Assembly: GCA_944382965.1 (NCBI GenBank)
Contig: CALWOA010000011.1
Coordinates: forward strand, 1 to 64,000
From: an uncultured Oscillospiraceae bacterium
GTDB lineage: Bacteria > Bacillota > Clostridia > Oscillospirales > Oscillospiraceae
Reading direction: 5' to 3'
Length of the DNA: 64,000 bases
Part shown: in pieces, positions 27,702-36,817 of the stretch
How positions within the stretch are numbered: position 1 is the stretch's first letter
Layout of the letters: every line of letters begins with the position of its first letter
The notes under the pieces: generated by a model
The model's input: the letters and a program-made list of their open reading frames with translations, nothing else
What the model was told of the DNA's origin: nothing
Databases searched by the model: none
Made by a program: the position numbers and the translations under genes

Positions 27702-29510
27702 ATGACCGAATTGAGCAAAATTCGCAATTTTTCTATCATTGCCCACATCGACCACGGCAAGTCCACCTTGGCCGACCGGCTGCTGGAATCCTGCAACGCC
27801 ATTGACCAGCGGATTCGGGCCGAGCAGCTGCTGGACTCCATGGACTTAGAGCGGGAGCGGGGCATCACCATCAAAGCAACCGCCGTTACCCTGCACTACA
27901 CCGCCGACGACGGGGAAACCTACGCCCTGAACCTGATCGACACGCCGGGCCATGTGGACTTTAACTATGAGGTGTCCCGTTCCCTGGCCGCCTGCGAAGG
28001 TGCGGTGCTGGTGGTGGACGCTTCCCAGGGCGTGGAAGCCCAGACCCTGGCCAATACCTACCTTGCCATTGACGCGGGGCTGGAAGTGCTGCCGGTGATC
28101 AACAAAATCGACCTGCCCTCTGCCCGCCCGGCGGAAGTCAAGGCCGAAGTGGAGGACATCATCGGCATCCCCGCCGAGGATGCCCCGGAAATCTCCGCCA
28201 AGAATGGCATCAACATTCACAGCGTGCTGGAAATGATTGTCAAAGACGTTCCCGCCCCCGCCGGAGACCGGGAAGCGCCGCTGCAGGCACTGATTTTTGA
28301 CAGCCAGTATGATTCCTACCGGGGTGTCATTGTCTACACCCGGATCAAGCAGGGCACCGTCAAGCCCGGCATGGATATTAAAATGATGGCCACCGGCGCG
28401 GTTTATAAGGTGGTGGAGGTGGGTACCATGACTCCCACAGGGCTGTGCCCCCTGGATGCCCTGGGAGCCGGAGAAGTGGGCTACATCACCGCTTCCATCA
28501 AAACCGTTGCCGATACCCAGGTGGGCGACACCATCACCACGGTGGAAAATCCCGCTTCGGAGCCGCTGCCCGGTTACCGGGCGGTGCAGCCCATGGTGTT
28601 CTCCGGCGTTTACCCCGCCGACGGCGCCAAGTACCAGGATCTGCGGGATGCTCTGGAAAAGCTGAAGCTCAACGACGCTTCCATGAGCTACGAAATGGAA
28701 AGCTCCATTGCCCTGGGCTTTGGCTTCCGCTGCGGCTTCCTGGGACTGCTGCATATGGAGATCATCCAGGAGCGGCTGGAACGGGAATACAATCTGGATC
28801 TGATCACCACCGCCCCCAACGTTGTCTATCGGGTCACCAAGACCAACGGAGAGGTGATGATGGTCTACACCCCCCTGGATTACCCCGACCCCATGGAAAT
28901 TCAGCTGGCAGAGGAGCCCTACGCCAAGGTCAATCTGATTGCCCCTCAGGAATATGTGGGCAACATTATGGATTTGTGCCAGCAGCGCCGGGGCGAATTC
29001 AAGGATATGGTCTACCTGGATGCCAGCCGGGTGGAGCTGCACTACGAAATGCCCCTGAATGAAATCATCTACGATTTCTTCGATGCACTGAAGTCCCGTA
29101 CCAGAGGCTATGGAAGTCTTGACTATGAGCTCATCGGCTACCGTCCCAGCCGCCTGGTGAAGCTGGACATCCTGCTCAACGGCGACATTGTGGACGCGCT
29201 GAGTTTCATCCTCTTTGCGGACAACGCCTATCCCCGGGCCCGGAAGATCTGCGAAAAGCTGAAAGAGAACATTCCCCGTGCCCAGTTTGAAATTCCTGTG
29301 CAGGCCGCCATCGGCGGAAAGATCATCGCCCGGGAAACTATCAAGGCCCTGCGCAAGGATGTGCTGGCCAAGTGCTACGGCGGCGACATTACCCGGAAGA
29401 AGAAGCTGCTGGAAAAACAGAAGGAGGGCAAAAAGCGGATGCGTACCTTCGGCACCGTCTCCGTCCCCTCCGAAGCCTTTATGGCTGTGCTGAAGCTGGA
29501 TGAAGATTAA
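27702..29510 (+). CDS. lepA: Elongation factor 4 (back-translocating GTPase)
   Basis: This 602 aa ribosome-bound GTPase has G1 [10 protein letters not shown] (about 13-22), G3 DTPGHVDF, G4 NKIDLP, and the EF4-specific C-terminal domain with [19 protein letters not shown] at the end. Length is normal. ATG follows GAGGAG. hemW begins 20 bases after the stop, so the two form an operon, a common arrangement in Firmicutes. Confidence 0.97.
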   Translation: MTELSKIRNFSIIAHIDHGKSTLADRLLESCNAIDQRIRAEQLLDSMDLERERGITIKATAVTLHYTADDGETYALNLIDTPGHVDFNYEVSRSLAACEGAVLVVDASQGVEAQTLANTYLAIDAGLEVLPVINKIDLPSARPAEVKAEVEDIIGIPAEDAPEISAKNGINIHSVLEMIVKDVPAPAGDREAPLQALIFDSQYDSYRGVIVYTRIKQGTVKPGMDIKMMATGAVYKVVEVGTMTPTGLCPLDALGAGEVGYITASIKTVADTQVGDTITTVENPASEPLPGYRAVQPMVFSGVYPADGAKYQDLRDALEKLKLNDASMSYEMESSIALGFGFRCGFLGLLHMEIIQERLEREYNLDLITTAPNVVYRVTKTNGEVMMVYTPLDYPDPMEIQLAEEPYAKVNLIAPQEYVGNIMDLCQQRRGEFKDMVYLDASRVELHYEMPLNEIIYDFFDALKSRTRGYGSLDYELIGYRPSRLVKLDILLNGDIVDALSFILFADNAYPRARKICEKLKENIPRAQFEIPVQAAIGGKIIARETIKALRKDVLAKCYGGDITRKKKLLEKQKEGKKRMRTFGTVSVPSEAFMAVLKLDED

Positions 29511-29529
29511 GTGAAGTCGGAGGGAATCT

Positions 29530-30723
29530 ATGCCAATTCTTACCAAACGCCCCAACAAACGTCCATTAGGACTGTATATTCATGTGCCTTTCTGCCGCAG
29601 CAAGTGCCAGTACTGCGACTTCTATTCCACCTGCACCAAGGAAGACAAGCTCATTGACGGCTACCTGGACGCAGTGTGCGACCACATCAAGGAGGCCGGA
29701 GAGCTGGCTCCCAACTATAAGGTGGACACTGTCTACTTTGGCGGAGGTACCCCGTCCTACTTCGGAGCCGACGGTCTGGCGGTGATTATGACCACCATCC
29801 GCCGCAACTTCGACGTGGACAACAACGCCGAAATCACCTTTGAGGCAAACCCGGATTCCGTATCTGACCGGCTGCTGCACCGGCTCCGGGCGGAGGGCTT
29901 CAACCGGGTCAGTCTGGGCATTCAGTCCGACGACGATGAGATGCTGAAAAAGCTGGGCCGTCCCCATACCTACGCCCAGGCGGTGGCGGCTTATCACAAA
30001 ATCCGCAAGGCAGGTTTTCGCAACGTCTCCATTGACCTGATGTACGGTCTGCCCGGACAGGATTTGAAGGACTGGCAGGAGACACTGGACAATGTGCTGC
30101 GGCTGCTTCCAGAGCATATCAGCTGTTACGCCCTGAAAATTGAAGAGGGCACCCCCTTTGCCCAGTGCAAGGACATTCTGAATCTGCCCGATGACGAAAC
30201 CCAGGCGGATATGTACCTGGCAGCGGTGGAAACCCTCCGGGGCCGGGGCTTCCGGCAGTACGAGATTTCCAATTTCTGCCGCAAGGGCCTGGTGTCCAAG
30301 CACAATATGAAGTACTGGACCGGCGGAGAATACCTGGGCTTCGGCCCCAGCGCCAGCTCCGACTTTGCCGGCAAGCGCTATACCCTGAAACGGGACTTGC
30401 AGGCCTATATCACCGGCATCCGGGAAGGCGGAGACATTATGGAGGACATTCAGGAAATCCCTCTGCGGGAGCGGGCGGGAGAATACCTGATGCTCCGGCT
30501 GCGCACCAGCGTGGGCATTGACGCTCAGGAGTATGAGAAAATGTTCCTGCTGCCCTTTGCTCCCCTGGAAGACGTGCTGGAACAGCGCCGCCGATTCTTC
30601 CACGCCACCCAGACCGACACCGGTCGGTGGGTGCTGACCCCCAAGGGCTACCTGGTCAGCAACGACATCATCACCGACCTGCTGCTGGCCCAGGACGGGT
30701 CCAGCCCCCTCAAGCGGATATAA
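29530..30723 (+). CDS. hemW: Radical SAM heme chaperone HemW (coproporphyrinogen III oxidase-like)
   Basis: This 397 aa radical SAM protein has the cluster motif CRSKCQYC (Cys22, Cys26, Cys29), preceded by GLYIHVPF, and VYFGGGTPSYF. The fourth position lacks the extra Cys and N-terminal region of true HemN, so HemW (heme insertion) is the better name than oxygen-independent coproporphyrinogen oxidase. RBS GGAGG. A strong hairpin follows. Confidence 0.92.
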   Translation: MPILTKRPNKRPLGLYIHVPFCRSKCQYCDFYSTCTKEDKLIDGYLDAVCDHIKEAGELAPNYKVDTVYFGGGTPSYFGADGLAVIMTTIRRNFDVDNNAEITFEANPDSVSDRLLHRLRAEGFNRVSLGIQSDDDEMLKKLGRPHTYAQAVAAYHKIRKAGFRNVSIDLMYGLPGQDLKDWQETLDNVLRLLPEHISCYALKIEEGTPFAQCKDILNLPDDETQADMYLAAVETLRGRGFRQYEISNFCRKGLVSKHNMKYWTGGEYLGFGPSASSDFAGKRYTLKRDLQAYITGIREGGDIMEDIQEIPLRERAGEYLMLRLRTSVGIDAQEYEKMFLLPFAPLEDVLEQRRRFFHATQTDTGRWVLTPKGYLVSNDIITDLLLAQDGSSPLKRI

Positions 30724-30732
30724 ATGCAAAAA

Positions 30733-30765
30733 CCCTCCCGTCGTTTGCCGGGAGGGAAGCTTTTT
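30733..30765 (+). terminator. Bidirectional terminator after hemW
   Basis: CCCTCCCG (30733-30740) pairs with CGGGAGGG (30749-30756), flanked by AAAAA and CTTTTT, so both strands have a T-run. Confidence 0.85.
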
Positions 30766-30832
30766 GCCCGGGTGGTATTCCACCCGGGCAGCGTTATTAT
30801 GGTTTGACCGGGGCAGAGGGTTTCTCTGCCCC
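30765..30832. repeat. Two further perfect hairpins between hemW and the Cys-rich peptide gene
   Basis: TGCCCGGGTGG (30765-30775) pairs perfectly with CCACCCGGGCA (30780-30790), and GGGGCAGAG (30810-30818) with CTCTGCCCC (30824-30832). Neither has a T-run on the minus strand. They lie in the 3' region of the small peptide gene and could protect its mRNA. Confidence 0.65.
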
Positions 30833-30839
30833 ACAGGGC

Positions 30840-30965
30840 TTAGCAGCAGCCGCAGCCGTTGTCGTTGGTCATGGTGCCGTTACCGCAGCAGCAGAACAGC
30901 AGCAGAATCACGATCCACCACCAGTTGTTGCCGATGCAGCTGCACAGATTGTTGTTACCACACAT
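30840..30965 (-). CDS. Cys-rich 41 aa single-pass membrane peptide
   Basis: A 41-codon gene with GGAGG eight bases before the ATG. It begins MCGNNNLCSCIGNN, has one short hydrophobic helix (WWWIVILLLF, about 15-24), then CCC, and ends DNGCGCC. Nine of 41 residues are Cys. It is 92 bases after dapH on the same strand and ends in a hairpin cluster. It resembles tiny Cys/Gly-rich, often spore-associated, proteins seen in Clostridia; I cannot name a family. Confidence 0.75.
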   Translation of the reverse strand: MCGNNNLCSCIGNNWWWIVILLLFCCCGNGTMTNDNGCGCC

Positions 30966-31057
30966 AAGAAGTACCTCCGAAACATGTTCTTGAGCTTCAC
31001 CGCTCATTCCATGGTATTCCGCAGGGCAGAAAATGTGCGTCGGTACGGGGGGAAATC

Positions 31058-31750
31058 TTATAAAGTCCGCAGGGCATCCACCAGGGCGGTCTTGCCGGCG
31101 GTCTTTTCATCCTTGACCTTGATGACCCGGGCGGGACACCCGGCCACCACGGTGTTGGGCTCCACATCGGAAACCACAATGGCGCCGGCGGCAACCACGG
31201 CATCGTGACCGATCCGGCATCCTTCAATCACCACGGCGTTGGCGCCGATGAGCACATTGTCCTCTACCACCACCGGAGTTGCGGAGGCAGGCTCCACCAC
31301 ACCGGCCAGCACTGCACCGGCGCCCACATGGCAGTTCTTGCCCACGGTTGCCCGGCCGCCCAGCACGGCGCCCATGTCGATCATGGTACCCTCGCCGATG
31401 ATGGCGCCGATGTTGATGACCGCGCCCATCATAATCACGGCGTTCTTGCCGATCTCCACCTGCTCCCGGATAATGGCGCCGGGTTCGATCCGGGCGGGGA
31501 TGTCTTTCAGATCCAGCATGGGGATGGCAGAGTTGCGGCAGTTGTTTTCAATTTCCACATGGACAAATTCGTTGCTTTCCAGCACCGGGGCAACGTCTTT
31601 CCAGTCGCCAAAGACGATTTTGCAGCCTTCTGCGGCGGGGAACTCCCGGCAGTTGGGGAAGGCAACGGGCTGCTTTTCCCAGACGTAGACCTTTACCGGG
31701 GTTTTCTTTTCCGAAGTGCGGATATATTCAATAATCTGTTGTGCATCCAT
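31058..31750 (-). CDS. dapH: 2,3,4,5-tetrahydropyridine-2,6-dicarboxylate N-acetyltransferase
   Basis: This 230 aa left-handed beta-helix acetyltransferase transfers acetyl from acetyl-CoA to tetrahydrodipicolinate in the acetyl branch of lysine/diaminopimelate synthesis. It has the DapH N-terminal domain (about 1-80), then hexapeptide repeats ([22 protein letters not shown]-like pattern through about 205), with the family's [27 protein letters not shown] divergent operon across the shared control region encodes a deacetylase and an aminotransferase that could supply the other steps. Confidence 0.95.
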   Translation of the reverse strand: MDAQQIIEYIRTSEKKTPVKVYVWEKQPVAFPNCREFPAAEGCKIVFGDWKDVAPVLESNEFVHVEIENNCRNSAIPMLDLKDIPARIEPGAIIREQVEIGKNAVIMMGAVINIGAIIGEGTMIDMGAVLGGRATVGKNCHVGAGAVLAGVVEPASATPVVVEDNVLIGANAVVIEGCRIGHDAVVAAGAIVVSDVEPNTVVAGCPARVIKVKDEKTAGKTALVDALRTL

Positions 31751-31779
31751 AACGATTTTCTCCTTTTCTATGATGCTTC

Positions 31780-31846
31780 ATCATACCATCTTTTTGTTCC
31801 AAACTCAAGGGGATAAATTGACACCGCCGGGCATTTGGCGTATAAT
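31780..31846. promoter_or_regulatory. Back-to-back promoters for dapH and the M20-aminotransferase operon
   Basis: Minus strand: TTGAGT (31803-31808), 17-base spacer, TATGAT (31780-31785). Plus strand: TTGACA (31818-31823), 17-base spacer, TATAAT (31841-31846). The -35 boxes are nine bases apart, so one regulator or local topology could affect both. Confidence 0.8.
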
Positions 31847-31876
31847 ACTGGTAAAATTTCCACAGGAGGCATTGCC

Positions 31877-32965
31877 ATGCCCTTAGCCGCTGACCGCCAG
31901 GCGCTGCACCGGATTCCGGAGCTGGATCACGACCTTCCACAGACCCTGGCCTATCTGAAAAATGCTCTGAAAGGGATGCCTTGCCGGGTGTTTTCCCCAA
32001 TGTCCGGAGCGCTGTGCGCCTGGTTTGACTTTGGCAGGGAAACCGCTATTGCCTTCCGGGCCGACGCCGATGCGCTGCCGATTGAAGAGAAAACCGGCGC
32101 TGCCTACGCATCCCAACACCCGGGGAAGATGCACGCCTGCGGCCACGACGGGCACATGGCAATTTTGCTGGAACTGGCCCGGCGGCTGAGCCGGAAGGAA
32201 GCTTTGCCTCACAATGTGCTGCTGGTATTCCAGCCCGCGGAGGAGACCACCGGGGGTGCAAGAGAACTGTGCGAAACCGGGATTTTTGAAACCTATGGCG
32301 TACAGGCTATATTCGGACTGCACCTGTGGCCGGGACTGACCGCCGGGGTCATTGCCAGCCGGGAGCAGGAGATGATGGCCCGATCCTGTGAGGTGACTGT
32401 GGACATTTTCGGCAAAACTGCCCACATCGCAAAAGCCGCCGAAGGGGTTGACGCCCTGGCTGCCGGGGTAGAATTCTATCGTCAGGCCGGGGCGCTGGAG
32501 GAGTCTGTGCCCCAGGGAATTTTCCGGCTGCTGAAATTCGGCAAATTCCAAAGCGGCACCGTCCGCAATGCCCTGTCTGCCCACACTCACCTGGAAGGAA
32601 GTCTGCGGGCATTCCAGGATGCAATTTTTGAGGGACTTCAACAGGGACTGCGGGAGATTGGACATCAGGTGGAAAGGGCCTTCGGCTGCACGGTCCAGGT
32701 GCATATGAACGACGGCTATCCCGCTGTGATGAACCCGCCGGAATTATTTGCCCGGGTACGCCGGGCGGTGGATTTTACCCTGCTGGAAGCGCCCAGCATG
32801 ACCACCGAAGATTTTTCCTGGTATCAGCGGCATCTTCCGGGGATGTTTTTCTTCCTGGGAGTGGGGGATACCCCGGCGCTTCATGCCGATACCTTTGACT
32901 TTGACGAGGCCGTTTTGGAAAACGGCGCAGAATTTTTTGAACGATTGGCGGAGAATTTCCAATGA
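31877..32965 (+). CDS. M20 family amidohydrolase, candidate N-acetyldiaminopimelate deacetylase
   Basis: This 362 aa zinc metallopeptidase-like enzyme has the metal motifs HACGHDGHMA (near 84-93), PAEETTGGA (near 120-128) and a late GLHLW region. The family includes N-acetyl-LL-diaminopimelate deacetylase and amino-acid amidohydrolases. Position next to dapH and an aminotransferase favours the diaminopimelate role; the sequence alone does not prove it. ATG 31877 follows AGGAGG. Its stop overlaps the aminotransferase start (ATGA). Confidence 0.85.
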   Translation: MPLAADRQALHRIPELDHDLPQTLAYLKNALKGMPCRVFSPMSGALCAWFDFGRETAIAFRADADALPIEEKTGAAYASQHPGKMHACGHDGHMAILLELARRLSRKEALPHNVLLVFQPAEETTGGARELCETGIFETYGVQAIFGLHLWPGLTAGVIASREQEMMARSCEVTVDIFGKTAHIAKAAEGVDALAAGVEFYRQAGALEESVPQGIFRLLKFGKFQSGTVRNALSAHTHLEGSLRAFQDAIFEGLQQGLREIGHQVERAFGCTVQVHMNDGYPAVMNPPELFARVRRAVDFTLLEAPSMTTEDFSWYQRHLPGMFFFLGVGDTPALHADTFDFDEAVLENGAEFFERLAENFQ

Positions 32966-34113
32966 TTCCAGTAAATCAGAACTTGTATAGTCTCCAGCGC
33001 AGCCCCATCCGGGTCTATACCAACCTGGCAAAGGAAGTACCGGGATGCGTTATGTTAACTATTGGAGAGCCGGATTTTGATACCCCGGATGTGGTGAAGG
33101 AGGCTGCTGTTGCGGCACTCAATCAAGGACAGACCCACTATGCCCCTAACCAGGGCACGGATGCTTTGCGCCGGGCGGTGGCGGCGTACGAAACCCGCCG
33201 GGGTCACGCCGTGAAAGAAAATCAGGTGCTCGTTACCATCGGCGCCAGCCAGGCCCTGTTTACTGCCCTGCTGGGCATCCTCAATCCGGGAGAAGAAGTG
33301 ATTATCCCTACCCCGGGGTTTGTGCTGTATGAAAGTATCGCCGCCGTGGCGGGGGCCAAGACCGTATCACTGGATGTGACCAAAACCAACTTTCAGATTA
33401 CGAAAGAGGCGCTGGAAGCGGCAATCACCCCCAAAACCAAGGCCATTATCCTCAATTCTCCCTGCAACCCTACCGGCGTGGTGCTGAGCCGGGAGAGCCT
33501 GCAGGCGGTGAAGGAAGCTGTGCTGGGCAGGCCCATTTTTGTGATTGTGGATAACGTCTATAACCAGCTGTGCTACGGCGAGTCCTGCCCGGACCTGAGT
33601 CTGGATAAAGAACTGGCGGATCAGCTGATTCTGTGCCAGAGTTTTTCCAAGCCCTACGCCATGACCGGCTGGCGGGTGGGATATCTGACCTGCCCGGAGT
33701 ATGTGATGGACCGGCTGCTGCTGCTCAGCGCCGCCAACATTGCCGCCGTGCCTACCTTCATTCAGGCCGCCGCTGCTGCGGCTCTGGAATCAGACCCCAG
33801 CGACATGATCCGCGCCTATGACAGCCGGAGACAGTATGTCTGCGCCCGGCTGAAAAAAATGGGACTTCGCTTCCCGGAGCCGGAAGGGGCATTTTATGTC
33901 TTTGTGGACATCTTCCCCTACGGGCTCAGCAGCGGGGAATTCTGCACCCGGATGATCCGCCAGGCCGGTGTGGCCGCCGTGCCCGGCAGCTGTTTCGGTA
34001 CGGAGGGGTATATCCGGCTGTCCTACTGCTGCAGCCGCGAATCTCTGAAAACTGGGCTGGATCGGATGGAAGCCTTCCTGAAAACCCTGCCCCGAAAGGA
34101 TACCGCACAATGA
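32962..34113 (+). CDS. Class I/II PLP aminotransferase, candidate N-acetyl-diaminopimelate aminotransferase
   Basis: This 383 aa fold-type I aminotransferase has IGEPDFDTPD near 30-40, HYAPNQGTDALR, SPCNPTGVVL (substrate Arg/Asn region), the PLP lysine in SFSKPYAMTGWRVGY and the late Arg in YIRLSYC. It overlaps the deacetylase gene by four bases and the asparaginase gene by four bases. Together with DapH and the deacetylase it could complete the acetyl branch of lysine synthesis (PatA role); aspartate or aromatic aminotransferase activity is the alternative. Confidence 0.88.
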   Translation: MIPVNQNLYSLQRSPIRVYTNLAKEVPGCVMLTIGEPDFDTPDVVKEAAVAALNQGQTHYAPNQGTDALRRAVAAYETRRGHAVKENQVLVTIGASQALFTALLGILNPGEEVIIPTPGFVLYESIAAVAGAKTVSLDVTKTNFQITKEALEAAITPKTKAIILNSPCNPTGVVLSRESLQAVKEAVLGRPIFVIVDNVYNQLCYGESCPDLSLDKELADQLILCQSFSKPYAMTGWRVGYLTCPEYVMDRLLLLSAANIAAVPTFIQAAAAAALESDPSDMIRAYDSRRQYVCARLKKMGLRFPEPEGAFYVFVDIFPYGLSSGEFCTRMIRQAGVAAVPGSCFGTEGYIRLSYCCSRESLKTGLDRMEAFLKTLPRKDTAQ

Positions 34114-35105
34114 GCGACAAGAAAAAAATTCTCCTGCTGACCACCGGCGGCACCATCGCCTCCGTTCCCGGTGGAGAGGGGTTGGTTCCCCACCGCTCCG
34201 GGGTGATGGAGCGGGAACTGGAACAGCTGCGCACCTATTACAGCATCACCGTCCAGGACGTGATGTGCCTGGATTCTTCCAATATCCGCCCGGAAGAGTG
34301 GCAGCTCATTGCCAAGACTGTTTTTGAGCAGCGGCAGGGCTATGACGGCATTGTCATCTCTCACGGCACCGATACCATGGCCTACACCGCCTCCGCTGTC
34401 ACGTTTATGCTGCCGGACATTGACCTTCCGGTGGTGTTCACTGGTTCTCAGCTGCCCCTGACGGATATGCTCTCCGATGGACCGGACAATCTGCGCACTG
34501 CCTTTGCCATGGCGGCCTCGGGCTGCCCCGGTGTGTTTCTGGCCTTTGACCGGAAGGTGATGCTGGGCTGCCGGGCGGTGAAAGTCCGGGCTTCCGGCTT
34601 TTCCGCTTTTGAAAGCGTCAACGCCCGCTATGCTGCCCTGGTCAGCAACCAAGGACTGGTAATCGATCCCCAGGTATTGCCCAAATTTCAGGGGCAAAGC
34701 CGCCTGTGTCCGGACATCAGCCGGGAGGTATTCCTGCTGAAACTGACTCCGGGACTGAATCCCGCGGTTTTCGATATGCTGGCTGCCATGGGTTACAAGG
34801 GCATCGTCATTGAAGCCTTCGGCCTGGGCGGTATGAACGTCCTCCACCGGGGTCTGCGGGGCATCCGCCGGTGTGTGGAGGATGGGGTGAGCATTGTGGT
34901 CACCACCCAGTGTCTGTACGACAGCGCCAATCTGGAAGTGTACCAGGTGGGCAACAAGCTGCTGGAACTGGGGGTCATCCAGGGCCGGGACATGACCTCG
35001 GAAGCCGCCATGACCAAGCTGATGTGGGCCATCGGTCAGGGTATGGACCCCAATGAAATTGAAGCGCTCTTCGGCAAAAGCCTTGCCGGAGAAATCACGG
35101 TATAA
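34110..35105 (+). CDS. L-asparaginase, type I (AnsA-like)
   Basis: This 331 aa amidohydrolase turns asparagine into aspartate and ammonia. Both active-site threonine motifs are there: TTGGTIAS (about 10-17) and SHGTDTMAYTAS (about 84-95), with FTGSQLPL following. There is no signal peptide, so it is cytosolic. Aspartate is the precursor of lysine, which fits the coupled operon (4-base overlap with the aminotransferase). Confidence 0.92.
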   Translation: MSDKKKILLLTTGGTIASVPGGEGLVPHRSGVMERELEQLRTYYSITVQDVMCLDSSNIRPEEWQLIAKTVFEQRQGYDGIVISHGTDTMAYTASAVTFMLPDIDLPVVFTGSQLPLTDMLSDGPDNLRTAFAMAASGCPGVFLAFDRKVMLGCRAVKVRASGFSAFESVNARYAALVSNQGLVIDPQVLPKFQGQSRLCPDISREVFLLKLTPGLNPAVFDMLAAMGYKGIVIEAFGLGGMNVLHRGLRGIRRCVEDGVSIVVTTQCLYDSANLEVYQVGNKLLELGVIQGRDMTSEAAMTKLMWAIGQGMDPNEIEALFGKSLAGEITV

Positions 35106-35130
35106 TTTTGAAGAGAAGAGAGGAGCAACC

Positions 35131-36744
35131 ATGGATCACATTTATGTAACCGGGCATCGCAATCCCGATACCGACTCCATTGTGGCTGCCATTGCCTATG
35201 CCGCGCTGCACAATGCCTGCGGCGACCGGGAATACGAGGCCGCCTGCCTGGGCCAGGTGTCGGATGAGACCCAGATTGTGCTGGACCGTTTCGGCTTCCA
35301 GCCCCCCAAGCGGATTACCGACCTGTATAACCAGGTGCGGGATCTGGATTTTGACATGCCGCCGGTACTCAATGCCGGTGTCACCGTGAGCCGGGCCTGG
35401 GATGAACTCCAGGAATACCCCTCCATTGCCGCTGTGCCGGTGGCGAAAGAGGACGGAACCCTCTATGGTATTTTGTCCCGGACGGACATTGCCAGCTACA
35501 ATATGTCTGGCATCACCTCCGGTGTGTTGGAAGAAGTGCCCCTGTTCAACGTGCTTTCCGTGCTGGAAGGCAAGGTGCTCAACGACGCCGGCGACCTGAC
35601 CGACAGTGTAGCCGGAGAGGTTACCATCGCCCTGCCGGTGAGCCGGGACAATCTGCTCTTTCCCAACCGAAACAGCATTGTGCTGTGCGGCTACCAGCCG
35701 GAGATGATTCAGCGGGCTCTGGAGAGCAACGTCAACTGTCTGGTTCTGTGCCAGTCGGAGCTTCCTGCCCAGTTCCGGGATTTCCCCACCTCTACCTGCA
35801 TCATTTCCACCCCCTTTGATGCGTACCGGGCTGCCCGGCTGCTGTTCCTGTCCACCCCGGTGGGCCGGATCTGCAATACCCAGGGGCTGGTGTGCTTCCA
35901 CCTGGACGAACGGGTGGACGATGTGCGGGAAATCGTGCTGAAATACCGTCACCCCAGCTACCCCATTCTGGATGCCCAGGAACGGGTTGTGGGCATTCTG
36001 ACCCGGTATCATCTGCTGCGCCCCCGGCGCAAACGGGTGGTGCTTGTGGACCACAACGAGGCATCCCAGTCCGTACCCGGCCTGGAGGAAGCGGAGATCC
36101 TGGAGATTATCGACCACCATCGTCTGGCGGATATCCAGACTACCAACCCTATTTTTGTCCGCAATGAGCCCGTGGGCTCTACCAATACCATCATTGCCAG
36201 CATGTTCCAGGATCGGGGTCTGATGCCCTCGGCGGCTTTGGCGGGCATGATGGCGGCGGCGATTCTGTCCGATACCGTCATGTTCAAGTCTCCTACCTGC
36301 ACTCCCCGGGATGTGCGCACCGCAGAGCGGATGGCCCGGATTGCCAGTGTGTCCCTGGACGAACTGGGCAAGGCCATTTTCTCCGCTTCCGTAGAGCACA
36401 AAACTGCGGAGGAAGTGCTGTTTACCGATTACAAAGAGTTCCACATTGCCGGACACTCCCTGGCGGTGGCCCAGCTGACCTGCGTGGACAGCGCCGCGGT
36501 GCTCCAGCGCCGGGAGGAGCTGCTCAGGCTTATGGAAAGCCACGCCAAGAAGAAGGAACTGGATCTGGTGGTGCTGATGCTCACAGATGTGCTGCTGGAA
36601 GGCACCCAGATTCTCTACGTGGGCGATGATGAAACCATCCGCCAGGCCTTCAGTGTGACCCCCAAGGACAATACCGCCTTCCTGCCCAAGGTGATGAGCC
36701 GGAAAAAGCAGGTCATTCCCATGCTGTCGGATCTGTGGGGTTAA
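35131..36744 (+). CDS. Family II manganese-dependent inorganic pyrophosphatase with CBS domains
   Basis: This 537 aa DHH-family enzyme hydrolyses pyrophosphate. The N-terminal catalytic motif is GHRNPDTDS (8-16); the DHH motif (EIIDHHRLADI) and LVDHNE come about 300 residues later because a CBS-DRTGG-CBS regulatory insert (about 70-300) splits the domain. Such inserts bind adenine nucleotides and tune activity in Clostridia. ATG 35131 follows GAGGAG; the longer frame begins inside the asparaginase gene. Confidence 0.93.
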   Translation: MDHIYVTGHRNPDTDSIVAAIAYAALHNACGDREYEAACLGQVSDETQIVLDRFGFQPPKRITDLYNQVRDLDFDMPPVLNAGVTVSRAWDELQEYPSIAAVPVAKEDGTLYGILSRTDIASYNMSGITSGVLEEVPLFNVLSVLEGKVLNDAGDLTDSVAGEVTIALPVSRDNLLFPNRNSIVLCGYQPEMIQRALESNVNCLVLCQSELPAQFRDFPTSTCIISTPFDAYRAARLLFLSTPVGRICNTQGLVCFHLDERVDDVREIVLKYRHPSYPILDAQERVVGILTRYHLLRPRRKRVVLVDHNEASQSVPGLEEAEILEIIDHHRLADIQTTNPIFVRNEPVGSTNTIIASMFQDRGLMPSAALAGMMAAAILSDTVMFKSPTCTPRDVRTAERMARIASVSLDELGKAIFSASVEHKTAEEVLFTDYKEFHIAGHSLAVAQLTCVDSAAVLQRREELLRLMESHAKKKELDLVVLMLTDVLLEGTQILYVGDDETIRQAFSVTPKDNTAFLPKVMSRKKQVIPMLSDLWG

Positions 36745-36817
36745 GATGTTCCCATAATGGACGGTATGTTCCACGATATGGAAAACCCGCATTTGCGTAG
36801 AATGTAGGAGAAATGTG

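Noticed and set aside
27846-29558. 570-codon minus-strand frame opposite lepA
   Set aside because: GTPase motifs are on the plus strand; the antisense frame is a GC-bias artefact.
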